Part shown: positions 28,847 through 36,952 of the stretch, piece by piece
Layout of the letters: every line of letters starts with the position of its first letter
Numbering within the stretch: the stretch's first letter is position 1
NCBI RefSeq assembly: GCF_013128195.2
Contig: NZ_CP053452.2
Coordinates: 2,418,001-2,482,000, forward strand
Length of the DNA: 64,000 bases
Source of the DNA: Frigoriglobus tundricola
Lineage (GTDB): Bacteria > Planctomycetota > Planctomycetia > Gemmatales > Gemmataceae
Direction: 5' to 3'
Made by a program: the position numbers and the translations under genes
Notes under the pieces: generated by a model
Told to the model about the DNA's origin: nothing
Seen by the model: the letters and a program-made list of their open reading frames with translations, nothing else
The model's database searches: none

Positions 28847-29500
28847 TCACGAGTAGTAGCCGGTGTGCAGCGACCGCAACAAGCGGACGGCGCCGAGCGG
28901 CAACCCGAGTTCGGTCGGGTCGTCGGAGTCGCCGCGGTGTTCGTACCAGTAGCCGATGGCGAGCTTCATCGCGCTCCGCACCCGTGCCGGCACCTGATCG
29001 GCGCTGGCGTAGCCCGCGACGAACTGGCACGACACGGCGCCGAGGCGCGAGGTCTGCGTGAACGGCCAGAGCTTGCCCGGGTACGGGTACGCGAGCGGGG
29101 GCGAGTGATCGAGCCACGTCAGGAAGTCGGTGCCCTCGGTGAGCGTCTGCGGCACGCCGTTCGGGTCGAAGTACGTCAGCGACACGATGGACTGCACGGG
29201 CTCGTAGGGCAGGATCAGCACCGGGTAGTAGCCCGGCACCATTCCCGGCCAGTAGTCGGAGGCGAACTTCATCCCCGGATCGTCGCGGTACGGGAACGTG
29301 TGCCAGGACATCGTGAGCGTCTGCGTCATCCACCGCCGGCCCGTCTCAAGCTCGGTCTGCTCGCGCGCGGCCCGAATCAGATCGGTAATCAGGTCGTCGT
29401 CGGCCGTCACCCCGGGCGAGACGTTGAGGTGCGCCTTGGCCTGAGCCAGGGTGAGCGGTTCCGCGGCGGGGGGTGTTGTCAGCGTCAGCCCGTACGACAT
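28847..29500 (-). CDS. Phage head-tail connector protein
   Basis: 217 residues starting MSYGLTLTTPPAAEPLTLAQ. LTLAQAKAHLNVSPGVTADDDLITDLIRAAREQTELETGR is the hallmark N-terminus of the phiE125 gp8/HK97 gp6-like connector family. The C-terminus VPARVRSAMKLAIGYWYEHRGD is also family-typical. An internal PGMVPGYYPVLILPYEPVQSI beta stretch is present. It forms the ring below the portal. Confidence 0.8.
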   Translation of the reverse strand: MSYGLTLTTPPAAEPLTLAQAKAHLNVSPGVTADDDLITDLIRAAREQTELETGRRWMTQTLTMSWHTFPYRDDPGMKFASDYWPGMVPGYYPVLILPYEPVQSIVSLTYFDPNGVPQTLTEGTDFLTWLDHSPPLAYPYPGKLWPFTQTSRLGAVSCQFVAGYASADQVPARVRSAMKLAIGYWYEHRGDSDDPTELGLPLGAVRLLRSLHTGYYS

Positions 29501-29539
29501 CGCCCCACCCCCCACCCGTGCCACGGAACCGCGCCCCGA

Positions 29540-29716
29540 TTAGCCCTGCTTCACCTTCTTCGGCTTCGGCTCTTCGCCCTCGTCCACGGGCTTCGCGAAC
29601 CCGGCCCGGACGAGGCCCTCGGCCTTGGCCCTCGGCATCTCCACGATGTCGCCCGTGTTCCACGAATGGTTGTGCCCGCTCATGTTCGCGAGCATTTCGA
29701 CTTTCACCTTGTCCAC
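29540..29716 (-). CDS. Small phage protein
   Basis: 58 residues from a GTG: DKVKVEMLANMSGHNHSWN, then GDIVEMPRAKAEGLVRAGFAKPV and an acidic/Lys tail. The motif 'GDIVEMPxxxAExLVxAGFA' is common in short proteins found next to capsid genes of siphophages. It is too short for default gene callers. GAGG lies upstream, and an operator-like inverted repeat precedes it (29739-29756). Confidence 0.7.
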   Translation of the reverse strand: MDKVKVEMLANMSGHNHSWNTGDIVEMPRAKAEGLVRAGFAKPVDEGEEPKPKKVKQG

Positions 29717-29738
29717 TGGAACGCCTCGCGGGTGGGTT

Positions 29739-29756
29739 TTGTAAAGTACGATGCAA
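29739..29756 (-). promoter_or_regulatory. Operator-like inverted repeat, copy 1
   Basis: TTGTA-AAGTACGA-TGCAA lies 22 bases upstream of the small phage gene. The 16-base GGTTTTGTAAAGTACG recurs exactly at the second copy (54172-54189), also about 20 bases before a start codon. Confidence 0.5.
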
Positions 29757-29810
29757 AAAGAAGCGGGCCGTCCGTGACCTCGTGCGCCTCCGTGCGAGCG
29801 GGTCGGTCGA

Positions 29811-31145
29811 TTACGGGTGGACGTAGTACTTGATGGGGCCGGTGCCCGCGTCCAGAACCTTGCCGTCCGACCGCATGAAGGCGATGAACGCGACCTGATC
29901 CGAGTCGGCGTAGCGCTCTTCGAGCCGCTTCATGCGGATCTGGTTGATGTCGCGGATCTTGTACTTCCGCATGGCGCCGACCGCCATCGTCTTGTTGCCC
30001 GCGGCCAGAACGCTCGGCATGTTCTGGTTGATCTGGATCATGACGCCCTTGAGCCGGTCCGGGGCGCCGTTCTGCCCCTCCTCGAACAGGTAGCGGCCGT
30101 AGTTGTCCTTCAGCTTGCGGATGACCAACAGAATCTGGTCGTGGAACATGATCCGGAACGACGGGTCGCGGCGGTACGCGGGATCGACCGAGTGGATCAG
30201 GTTCAGGATCTCATCGGCCGCGATCGCGGTGTCGCTCGCGGCCGTCACGCCGAGTTGCGCGCCGGTCAACACGCCCTGCGGTTGCCCGATGCCGGTGCCC
30301 TGCGTGAAGTCGAGTTCCTGCACGCGGCCGAGGCGCTCCCCGAGCATCGAAGAGATTTCGTCCGCCAGGTTGAACGCGCTGTCTTCGAGCAGTTCGGCGG
30401 GCACCTGCACCATCTTGCTCGAATACTTCCACGCGCCGAACACCACCTGATTGAAGGCCACGTCTTGCGTACTGACGGTCGTGGTCTCCCCGATCCGCTC
30501 GCCCATGTTGTTGGTGTCGTTCGTCGTCGGCCACGGCATCGAGTTGCCGGACTCGGTCCGCATCGTGTCCGCCACCTCGCGCATGCCGTTGTACGCCTTC
30601 AGCGCGCGCTCCAGGTTGTAAACGAAGCCCTGCGGGACGGTGTACCCGCCGGCGGCGCCCACGGTGGCGGACAGCGACCGCTTCTGGGCCGGCGCCTCCT
30701 TCACCGGCCGGCGCGGCAGGCCGATGTTGAGCGCCCGGCGGTTCGGGTTCATGCCCGCGAGCTTGCACGCCCGCCGGTGCGCGTCGGAGAGGTCGAAGCC
30801 GTGCTGCTTCCGGCACCACGCCTGGAACGCGAGGGCGCGCACCTCCTCGGCGCCGGGCTTGCCGTCGCGCCCCGCCTTGCCGCCCCGGCGCGGGGTGTCT
30901 TCGAGGCCGGGCTTGGTCCGCCGCTCCTCACCGGACCCGCCCAACTCGGCGCCGATCTCCTCGGACCGCCGGGCGACTTCCAGTTGCCGCGTCAGCGCGT
31001 TGAAGTCGGCGTTGAGCTTCTCCCACTTCGACCGCTCTTCCGGGGTGAAGTCGGTCTTGGCCCCTTCGAGGGTGTCCGCCATCTTGCGGATTTCGGCACC
31101 GATGGGCGCGCGCTGTTCCGCCAACTGCTTAACGGTCAGAGGCAT
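29811..31145 (-). CDS. HK97-family major capsid protein
   Basis: 444 residues. The N-terminal ~75 residues are charged coiled coil (ADTLEGAKTDFTPEERSKWEKLNADFNALTRQLEVARRSEEI), the scaffolding delta domain removed by the prohead protease. The HK97 core begins near SLSATVGAAGGYTVPQ and includes YNGMREVADTMRTESGN, VFGAWKYSSKMVQVPAELL and MVGAMRKYKIRDI-like elements near the end. It builds the icosahedral shell. The gene is separated from the protease gene by 3.5 kb of inserted + strand DNA, although these genes are normally adjacent. Confidence 0.92.
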   Translation of the reverse strand: MPLTVKQLAEQRAPIGAEIRKMADTLEGAKTDFTPEERSKWEKLNADFNALTRQLEVARRSEEIGAELGGSGEERRTKPGLEDTPRRGGKAGRDGKPGAEEVRALAFQAWCRKQHGFDLSDAHRRACKLAGMNPNRRALNIGLPRRPVKEAPAQKRSLSATVGAAGGYTVPQGFVYNLERALKAYNGMREVADTMRTESGNSMPWPTTNDTNNMGERIGETTTVSTQDVAFNQVVFGAWKYSSKMVQVPAELLEDSAFNLADEISSMLGERLGRVQELDFTQGTGIGQPQGVLTGAQLGVTAASDTAIAADEILNLIHSVDPAYRRDPSFRIMFHDQILLVIRKLKDNYGRYLFEEGQNGAPDRLKGVMIQINQNMPSVLAAGNKTMAVGAMRKYKIRDINQIRMKRLEERYADSDQVAFIAFMRSDGKVLDAGTGPIKYYVHP

Positions 31146-31648
31146 GGTTCACCTGGGATTTTGAGGACCGCCGCCGGGTCGAAGGGACCGGCGAAACACG
31201 TCAACGCACCGCCCCTCTGGCGTCATCGCGTCCCGCCGGCTGGGCAGCGGTCCCCGATAAGGGACGTGATAGCGCCGGCCCGACTGAGCCGACAGGCGAA
31301 TGGCTATACTGAGATGGTTGATCGTCGCTGTGACGGGTCGCCCCGTGCGCGGCGCCCCGCCCTCTTGACAGCTTGTGACGAGTGTGGGAACGTGAAGTCG
31401 TGCGGATTCTGTGTTACCCTGTCAGCAGGCACCATCGCCCAAGCTAACACGGGTCCGAGATTCCGAGGCGAGCTTGCGCTGGTGCATAAGCAAACATCAT
31501 AACGATAAGTGTTTGCTTATGCACCAGTGCAAGCCAATACGACCAGACTTACTAGAGTTAACTAGTGCAAGCGTGTAGAGATATCAACTTATCAACGAAA
31601 GATAGCTTGAGTCTCGGCCGCTCAAGACTTTTTTTCGCGAGGTGAAAC
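31146..31648. other. Non-coding junction between phage capsid gene and cassette segment
   Basis: About 500 bases with no convincing gene. It marks the passage from phage DNA to the first cassette segment and becomes AT-richer after ~31,430. It holds the strong hairpin at 31472-31534, flanked by AGCTAAC (31442) and GTTAACT (31557), which are themselves nearly complementary. Confidence 0.5.
31472..31534. repeat. 25-bp inverted repeat with 13-base loop
   Basis: Arms 31472-31496 and 31510-31534 begin GCTTGC and end GCAAGC. They pair over all 25 positions with a single mismatch that would be a G-U pair in RNA. Far longer than a normal terminator stem and without a T tract. It could be a recombination site folded as single strand, an element end, or a structured RNA. 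Confidence 0.7.
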
Positions 31649-32050
31649 ATGTGGAATAGAAACCAGTACGTTGGACCGGGTGGCGGGCTCTCGGTAGGCC
31701 CAGGTGGCGGCATGTCAGTCGGTCCCGGCGGGGGAGCGTCTGTTGGTCCGGGCGGCGGCCTTTCTGTGGGGCCGGGAGGTGGATTATCGGTGGGTCCGGG
31801 CGGCGGCCTTTCTGTGGGGCCGGGAGGTGGATTATCGGTGGGTCCGGGCGGCGGCCTTTCTGTGGGGCCGGGAGGTGGATTATCGGTGGGTCCGGGCGGC
31901 GGCCTTTCTGTGGGGCCGGGAGGTGGCATGTCCGTTGGTCCAGAGCCCTACATGAGCAATATTCCGCCGTGGCCTGTTTTCATTCAAGAACTCCGTAAGC
32001 GAGGCCTGCATCAGTATGCCGACATGATCGAACAGCACCTTCCGGGCTAG
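31649..32050 (+). CDS. GPGGG(L/M)SV-repeat protein (cassette gene)
   Basis: 133 residues. After MWNRNQYV come about eleven copies of the octapeptide GPGGGLSV, encoded by a tandem 48-bp unit (four near-identical copies from ~31,747 to 31,938). A folded-looking tail [20 protein letters not shown] ending [14 protein letters not shown] follows. The repeat should be extended and flexible. No enzymatic motif. Stop lies three bases before attC-like site 1. Function unknown. Confidence 0.7.
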   Translation: MWNRNQYVGPGGGLSVGPGGGMSVGPGGGASVGPGGGLSVGPGGGLSVGPGGGLSVGPGGGLSVGPGGGLSVGPGGGLSVGPGGGLSVGPGGGMSVGPEPYMSNIPPWPVFIQELRKRGLHQYADMIEQHLPG

Positions 32051-32052
32051 TG

Positions 32053-32142
32053 GCCGAACCCGTCGCTGCATCGGACCGCTACACATCGGGAGTTTGCAGC
32101 ACCGAGCACGGGGTGCGCGGCCGGTAAGCTTGATCATTCGGT
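32053..32142 (+). repeat. attC-like site 1 (short class)
   Basis: R'' GCCGAAC, L'' GCTGCATCGGACC, L' GGCCGGTAAGC, degenerate R' ATTCGGT. The L'' T and L' A are a matched change (CATCGG against CCGGTA by G-T), so pairing is partly kept. Follows the repeat-protein gene. Confidence 0.65.
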
Positions 32143-32184
32143 GGTGGAGAGGCGTGCGGTTGCTCGTACCGAGGAGAAGACAGC

Positions 32185-32811
32185 ATGATGACTATGGGTG
32201 ATTACCTGACAGAGATCGAATACGCCGCAAGCAGCTTGATCCCAATCATCTGGGAGGAGCGTCACCGCTTGCAAAAGCTGGAAATGGAAGTCGCGTCGCT
32301 TACCCGGCTCGTCGAGGACAACTACCGACGTGCTGCGTCCGTGGCGATGAACTCCGAAGACGCCGATGATGCCGCGATGGCAGCGGGGATTTACTGGGAA
32401 AACTACTTTGGCGACGATAAGGAGCGATACCACAAGGACCAAGACCGGGAAAAACTGGCTAATCAGATTGCAGCCCATGCGCTATCCATCGGCTCTCTGG
32501 CTGGCTCTCTTATGCAGTATGCCAAACAGGGTATTTCGCTGGCCCACGGTGGGTTGCCGGCTTGCCCGAACGGACGGGCAATCGGGAGCCAGTTCCTGAA
32601 AGATGTGATCTGGCAAGGCCGTAACCAAGCCATCCACTGGGAGGACGGCAACCCGCACCCTCCCGTGCGGCAGTGCTTCGATAAGCTTAAAGTCGATGCA
32701 GCCCCAGCATTCGCTGACTACACAAAGCGGAACATGGCGGTGGATGTGGTGGAGTTGCTTGGTTGGACCGACTTTGCCAAGTTCAGTGCGGATTTGCTCT
32801 CGTTGGCCTAG
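32185..32811 (+). CDS. Hypothetical cassette protein, helical
   Basis: 208 residues. The N-terminal half is helical with coiled-coil character (WEERHRLQKLEMEVASLTRLVEDNYRRA). The C-terminal half contains GQSFLKD-like IGSQFLKDVIWQGRNQAIHWEDGNPHPPVRQCFDKL, resembling the 'RN..iHw' motif of HEPN-like or Abi-type proteins (R-N-x-A-I-H-W). If that similarity is real it could be a nuclease-type defence protein. This is inference from a short motif. It starts 43 bases after site 1 and ends just before site 2. Confidence 0.55.
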   Translation: MMTMGDYLTEIEYAASSLIPIIWEERHRLQKLEMEVASLTRLVEDNYRRAASVAMNSEDADDAAMAAGIYWENYFGDDKERYHKDQDREKLANQIAAHALSIGSLAGSLMQYAKQGISLAHGGLPACPNGRAIGSQFLKDVIWQGRNQAIHWEDGNPHPPVRQCFDKLKVDAAPAFADYTKRNMAVDVVELLGWTDFAKFSADLLSLA

Positions 32812-32815
32812 CATC

Positions 32816-32928
32816 TCCGAACCCCACGCTGCATCAGACCCGGCCACGTAGTCTGTTTCCCGTTGCTCATCAAGTGTCCGTGTGCGCTACTGTTGTCGCG
32901 GCCGGGCCGGCGAGCTTCATCGCTTGGC
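32816..32928 (+). repeat. attC-like site 2 (long class)
   Basis: Degenerate R'' TCCGAAC, L'' GCTGCATCAGACCCGGCC, L' GGCCGGGCCGGCGAGC, R' GCTTGGC. Begins four bases after the upstream stop. Confidence 0.6.
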
Positions 32929-32949
32929 GAAGGAAAGATCTACGGAGAA

Positions 32950-33288
32950 ATGCGGATGGACACGAATTATCCGCTGACGTTTCCATTGTTCGCGGCCATC
33001 GAGAAAGAGAGCGGTTGCGCATTGGCACGGGCTTTCGGAACGGACATCTTTCTCTGGCTATTCACAGATGAAGTAATGGCGCTACGCGAAGCTAAAGCAA
33101 CCGATTACGGAGAGTTCACGATCCGTACACTCACGCCTCAGGAAACTGAGGATCTGCTTTGCACGCCCGCAACACCCGATAGCCCAGCGTACACGGCTGT
33201 GCAACTCAACCCGCAATTGAGTCTATCCGTGCCGCCGCTGATCTTCGGTCGAGACACCTTCTTGGGGATGCTCAAAAGGTACGGATAA
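32950..33288 (+). CDS. Hypothetical cassette protein
   Basis: 112 residues from an ATG 22 bases after site 2, with GGAG upstream. Sequence MRMDTNYPLTFPLFAAIEKESG... followed by FLWLFTDEVMALREAKATDYGEFTIRTLTPQE and a hydrophobic end; alpha/beta pattern, no recognised family. About 140 bases separate its stop from site 3. On the minus strand that gap could encode MSDEEKREFLYQLQLHGKPY, possibly a degraded phage gene end. Confidence 0.5.
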   Translation: MRMDTNYPLTFPLFAAIEKESGCALARAFGTDIFLWLFTDEVMALREAKATDYGEFTIRTLTPQETEDLLCTPATPDSPAYTAVQLNPQLSLSVPPLIFGRDTFLGMLKRYG

Positions 33289-33428
33289 TGACGACGTGGG
33301 CGGGAGCGGACCATGTAAATAAGGCTTGCCGTGTAATTGCAACTGGTACAGAAACTCCCGCTTCTCCTCGTCGCTCATCGAGTCCGAGAAGCGTTTCGGC
33401 GTGGCGCTCACTGAGGCTCTCCTTACGC

Positions 33429-33520
33429 GCCGAACCCGTCGCTGCACCGGACCTGGCCACCTGATTTGTTTCGTGTTGCTTGCCGGTTGTCCGTGTGCGC
33501 TACTGGCGTCGCGGCCGGGC
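33429..33520 (+). repeat. attC-like site 3, truncated
   Basis: R'' GCCGAAC and L'' GCTGCACCGGACCTGGCC are intact. L' stops after GCGGCCGGGC and R' is missing. The sequence then becomes the duplicated 3' end of the phage protease gene, marking a recombination junction near 33,521-33,533. Confidence 0.65.
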
Positions 33521-33533
33521 TATTGGGCGAGTA

Positions 33534-33680
33534 TGACCGCAACAGCTTGCGCCCGCGCCTTGATGGCCGGTATCGACCACCCGCGCCGTTGCTTCCAGGC
33601 TTCGATTTCGCGCCGCACGGCCTCGGCATCCGTCGCGGGTGCGCTCCGGCACGCCGAATCGGTCGAATCGTAGGCCGGGA
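33534..33680 (-). repeat. Duplicated 3' end of prohead protease gene
   Basis: 147 bases nearly identical to 34715-34861, the codons for the last ~50 residues of the prohead protease. This copy is detached from the gene. With the second copy it brackets a 1-kb AT-rich insert. Confidence 0.8.
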
Positions 33681-33819
33681 CGCTACTATATCGATGCTGT
33701 TCGGTCTTGCTGAATCGCGCTGGGTAGTGAATTTGTTACCCATACTCTGGCAGATGTTGACTAGGGCTGGATCATATACGGGCTATTCGAAATCTTCTGG
33801 TTTGGTATCGAGGTCGGAA

Positions 33820-34569
33820 ATGCACATGCTCGCCCTGTTCGCTGATGGAGCCCCCGTATGGGTTGCAATTGTTGGCCCGTTTATAGGTGTAGCGGCAACT
33901 CTGCTTTTGGCCTACCTGAAACGGACACGCGGACAATATGTAGTGGCTACTGAGATTGCTTCGAGTTCACTGGTTGGTGTTGCCAAGACCATTAGGCATC
34001 GAATCAGTGTGCGGCTAGACGATGAGCCAGTACAAGATCTTTCCCAGATTGAGCTTCGCGTCACCAACACGGGCTTAAGTGCCCTTCGGGATATTCGGAT
34101 CACTCTCGATTTTGGATCGAGTACCAAAGTTCTCGACTGCGAAATTACACCAAATGAGTTAGCAATCCGGACGATTCCTGCCCCCCATCATACTGTCGAG
34201 TTAGTAATCCCTAGCTTAAATTCTGAGCCATTGCACCGAGAGGCCTTGACATTAAAAATTGTTTGCGATGGCCCAACTCGTAACTTTGAAATTCGCGGCC
34301 GGGGTGACGGGTGGACTGTACGGAAAACTAGTCAAATTGAATCGATTCGCATGACGAATCGACTGATTCAATATGGATCCATAGCCTTGTCAATTACTGC
34401 GTCAATTTTGACAATCATTTATATGGAAGAGCATGGAATTGGGCGAAACGAGTGGTCATGGCGAGTGTTCTGGGCCATGCTCCCGCTCATGATTTTTTTC
34501 GTAGCACATATGCTCACGCTCCGATGGCTCCTGCGACGCTCTCTACGAACTTGGCGTTCGCCCTTTTAG
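33820..34569 (+). CDS. AT-rich membrane protein of unknown function
   Basis: 249 residues. An N-terminal span (APVWVAIVGPFIGVAATLLLAYL), a soluble beta-rich domain (~40-185, with LSQIELRVTNTGLSALRDIRITLDF) and two C-terminal spans (~195-245). Codon use is visibly richer in A/T-ending codons than every neighbour, indicating transfer from another genome. It lies between the two protease 3'-end copies. The ATG at 33820 is chosen because upstream codons translate the protease duplicate. Confidence 0.6.
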   Translation: MHMLALFADGAPVWVAIVGPFIGVAATLLLAYLKRTRGQYVVATEIASSSLVGVAKTIRHRISVRLDDEPVQDLSQIELRVTNTGLSALRDIRITLDFGSSTKVLDCEITPNELAIRTIPAPHHTVELVIPSLNSEPLHREALTLKIVCDGPTRNFEIRGRGDGWTVRKTSQIESIRMTNRLIQYGSIALSITASILTIIYMEEHGIGRNEWSWRVFWAMLPLMIFFVAHMLTLRWLLRRSLRTWRSPF

Positions 34570-34682
34570 CAATACGAGTTTGCGATGCTAAGCGTCTCGT
34601 CGAGTAGCGTGGTGGTATCTCGCGCTACACTGAATTATGTAAACCACTATCCGTTAAGACTCGCGGAGGTGCATTGCTGAGA

Positions 34683-35345
34683 TTAACGTGAGCGTCGTGA
34701 TTCGAGAGCAAGCGTGACCGCAACAGCTTGCGCCCGTGCCTTGATGGCCGGTATCGACCACCCGCGCCGTTGCTTCCACGCTTCGATTTCGCGCCGCACG
34801 GCCTCGGCATCGCCCTTCGGCGCGCTCCGGCACGCCGAATCGGTCGAATCGTAGGCCGGGAACGTCACCGGGCCGACGTCGAACAGCCGCACGCTGTTCC
34901 GCTCCACGATCCACTTGTCGCCCACACTGCGGTAGGTGTTTTCGTCCGGCACGAACATGAACGAGGAGCCGGACACGTCGCCGCGCCGGATGCTCTCCAT
35001 CAGATCGCGTGCGGCCTGCGTGTCGGGCGGGTCGATTTCGTACTTCAGCCCCTTCCGATCGACCGACAGCCGCATGGTGCCCGACTTCGTGCGCCCCAGA
35101 ACGATTGAATCGTCGTGGTTGAACGTGCCGCGCACGTCGTCTTCCCGCAACGCCCGATCGAACGCGCCCGGCATGATGCGCTCGTACATGTCGGTGTACA
35201 TCTGGTACTCCGTGCCGGGGTCGTTTTCGTCGTAGAAGACGGCCGCGTAGCCGGTAATCGTCGGCTTGCCGTCCGCGCGCGTCGCGACGCCGACCGGTAG
35301 CCCGTGGCGCGTGTACCGCCGGCCCGGAATCTCGCCGTGTGGCAT
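34683..35345 (-). CDS. HK97-family prohead protease
   Basis: 220 residues. ITGYAAVFYDE, a catalytic His in FNHDDS (~77), and the Ser in VSGSSFMFV (~127/128), followed by LFDVGPVTFPAYDST, are all conserved in HK97 gp4-type serine proteases. The enzyme trims the capsid delta domain during maturation. The last ~50 codons are duplicated at 33534-33680. Starts three bases after the portal stop. Confidence 0.9.
   Translation of the reverse strand: MPHGEIPGRRYTRHGLPVGVATRADGKPTITGYAAVFYDENDPGTEYQMYTDMYERIMPGAFDRALREDDVRGTFNHDDSIVLGRTKSGTMRLSVDRKGLKYEIDPPDTQAARDLMESIRRGDVSGSSFMFVPDENTYRSVGDKWIVERNSVRLFDVGPVTFPAYDSTDSACRSAPKGDAEAVRREIEAWKQRRGWSIPAIKARAQAVAVTLALESRRSR
34715..34861 (-). repeat. Prohead protease 3' end, in-gene copy
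   Basis: Partner of the 33534-33680 duplicate, same length (147 bases) and about nine-tenths identical by eye. Confidence 0.8.
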
Positions 35346-35348
35346 GGG

Positions 35349-36950
35349 TCACCCAGGGAAAAGGAACTCGTTGACGCACGTGGTGCAGTAGGAAACGACG
35401 TCCGGCGCCGCGCGGCCCGCTTGGAACCACGCCGGGAACGCGTCGGCCACCCGCTCCGCGGTCGGGGCGTCGAACCCGAGGTCGCGGCACAGCGACACGA
35501 CCGGGCCGAACGCCTCGGCAATCACCGGCACGTGTTCGCGGATGCCGGTTGCCAACCACTTGTCCAGGTCGGCGCGGGTGGCCCGCTCGGCGTTGGTCGC
35601 CAGGCGCTTCGCCATGCGCCGCGCCACCTCACCAACGACCGCCCGCAACCCGTCCGGTGGGTCTTTCCGCGTCGGAGCCGGGTCGGGATCGGGGGCCGGC
35701 GCCTTCGACGGCTCGGCCGTGGGCTTCGGCTGCCCAACCTGATCGAGCGGGACGAGCGTGTTCGACACGAAAAACCGCTCCCCGCGCCCGTCCGGGATCG
35801 GGTTGTAGTTGAACACGGCCCGCCCCTCGTCCTGATTCATCAGGCCGCTACTCACCATCTTCCCGACCACGTCCACCTGTTCGCCAATGTTGGCCTTCAA
35901 CAACTCCTGGTAGTCGAAGTCGATGGTGTGAGACTCTTTAGACTTCTCGTCCTCGCTCAACAGCTTGTCGTGGCACTCTTCGGCGAACAGCCGGAGCCAG
36001 CGCGACAGCGTATCGTCGTAATAGCTCTGGTTCTCCTCGCCGAGCGAGTTGTACGCGACCTTCGACGGGTCTCCGAGCTTGTGCGTCGGCACGCCGAAGA
36101 TGTTGGCGACTTCCCGCGCGTCGAACTCGCGCGTTTCGAGCAACTGCGCGTCCCGCGCGTTGGACGAAAACCCGTTGTACTTCGTCCCCTCTTCGAGAAT
36201 CGCCACCTTGTGCGCGTTCTCCAGCCCGCGGTGGATGCGGTCCCACGACTCCCGCATGTTCTTGCGGGCTTGGTCCGACAGCGCTTTCGGTCCGGGATGT
36301 TCCAGTACGCCGCCGGGCCGGGCGCCGTTGTGGAAGTACCGGGCCGAGTGGTCGCGGGCCGCAATCGCCGCGCCGAGCGCGTCCCGTGCGACCTGCAACA
36401 CGGGGTAGCCCATCAGCCCGTCATACCCCAGCCCCTTGATGTGCAACACTTCATCGACCGCGAGCGCGCGTTCGGCCGCGTTCTGCGGGGGCTGGTAGAC
36501 GTACCACAACACCCCGTCCACGCGCCGGGGCTTGACGCGATCGGGATCGAGGATCAACAGCGCGACCGGCTTCCCGGCGCCGTCGCGGTCGATGTAGGCG
36601 TAGCCGTTGCCGTGCGTGAGCACGTGCAACATGAGGGTCTGCTTGAAGATGAACGCCGTCATCATGTCGTTCGGCTTGCGGAGCAACAGCCGGTACGCGG
36701 GGTGCGACGGGAACGGCGTTTTGTTCTGCCCCTTCTGCTCGTAGACGCGGAGCGAGAGCTTCGCCACGTCGCCGGAGATGAGCGACACGGCCCGCCACAC
36801 GGCCGGGTAGCCGAGCGCCTTGTTGCGCGACACCTTCACGCCCGAAACGCTCTTGGCGGCCCCGAACGCCTCGAACGCCTCATCGGACCAGAGGTTGAGC
36901 GGGACGTTCGGGTTTTCCAGGCTGCGGCGGTTGCGGTTGCGTTTCGACAC
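35349..36950 (-). CDS. HK97-family portal protein
   Basis: 533 residues. Conserved features: ALGYPAVWRAVSLISGDVAKL, HPAYRLLLRKPNDMM, EVLHIKGLGYDGLMGYPVL, GVLEHPG, REVANIFGVPTHKLGDPS (near 290) and WLRLFAEECHDKLLS. A Pro-rich linker and helical tail (~430-533) extend past the core. It forms the dodecameric DNA gate and docks the terminase. Lies directly after terL in canonical order. Confidence 0.92.
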   Translation of the reverse strand: MSKRNRNRRSLENPNVPLNLWSDEAFEAFGAAKSVSGVKVSRNKALGYPAVWRAVSLISGDVAKLSLRVYEQKGQNKTPFPSHPAYRLLLRKPNDMMTAFIFKQTLMLHVLTHGNGYAYIDRDGAGKPVALLILDPDRVKPRRVDGVLWYVYQPPQNAAERALAVDEVLHIKGLGYDGLMGYPVLQVARDALGAAIAARDHSARYFHNGARPGGVLEHPGPKALSDQARKNMRESWDRIHRGLENAHKVAILEEGTKYNGFSSNARDAQLLETREFDAREVANIFGVPTHKLGDPSKVAYNSLGEENQSYYDDTLSRWLRLFAEECHDKLLSEDEKSKESHTIDFDYQELLKANIGEQVDVVGKMVSSGLMNQDEGRAVFNYNPIPDGRGERFFVSNTLVPLDQVGQPKPTAEPSKAPAPDPDPAPTRKDPPDGLRAVVGEVARRMAKRLATNAERATRADLDKWLATGIREHVPVIAEAFGPVVSLCRDLGFDAPTAERVADAFPAWFQAGRAAPDVVSYCTTCVNEFLFPG

Positions 36951-36952
36951 GG

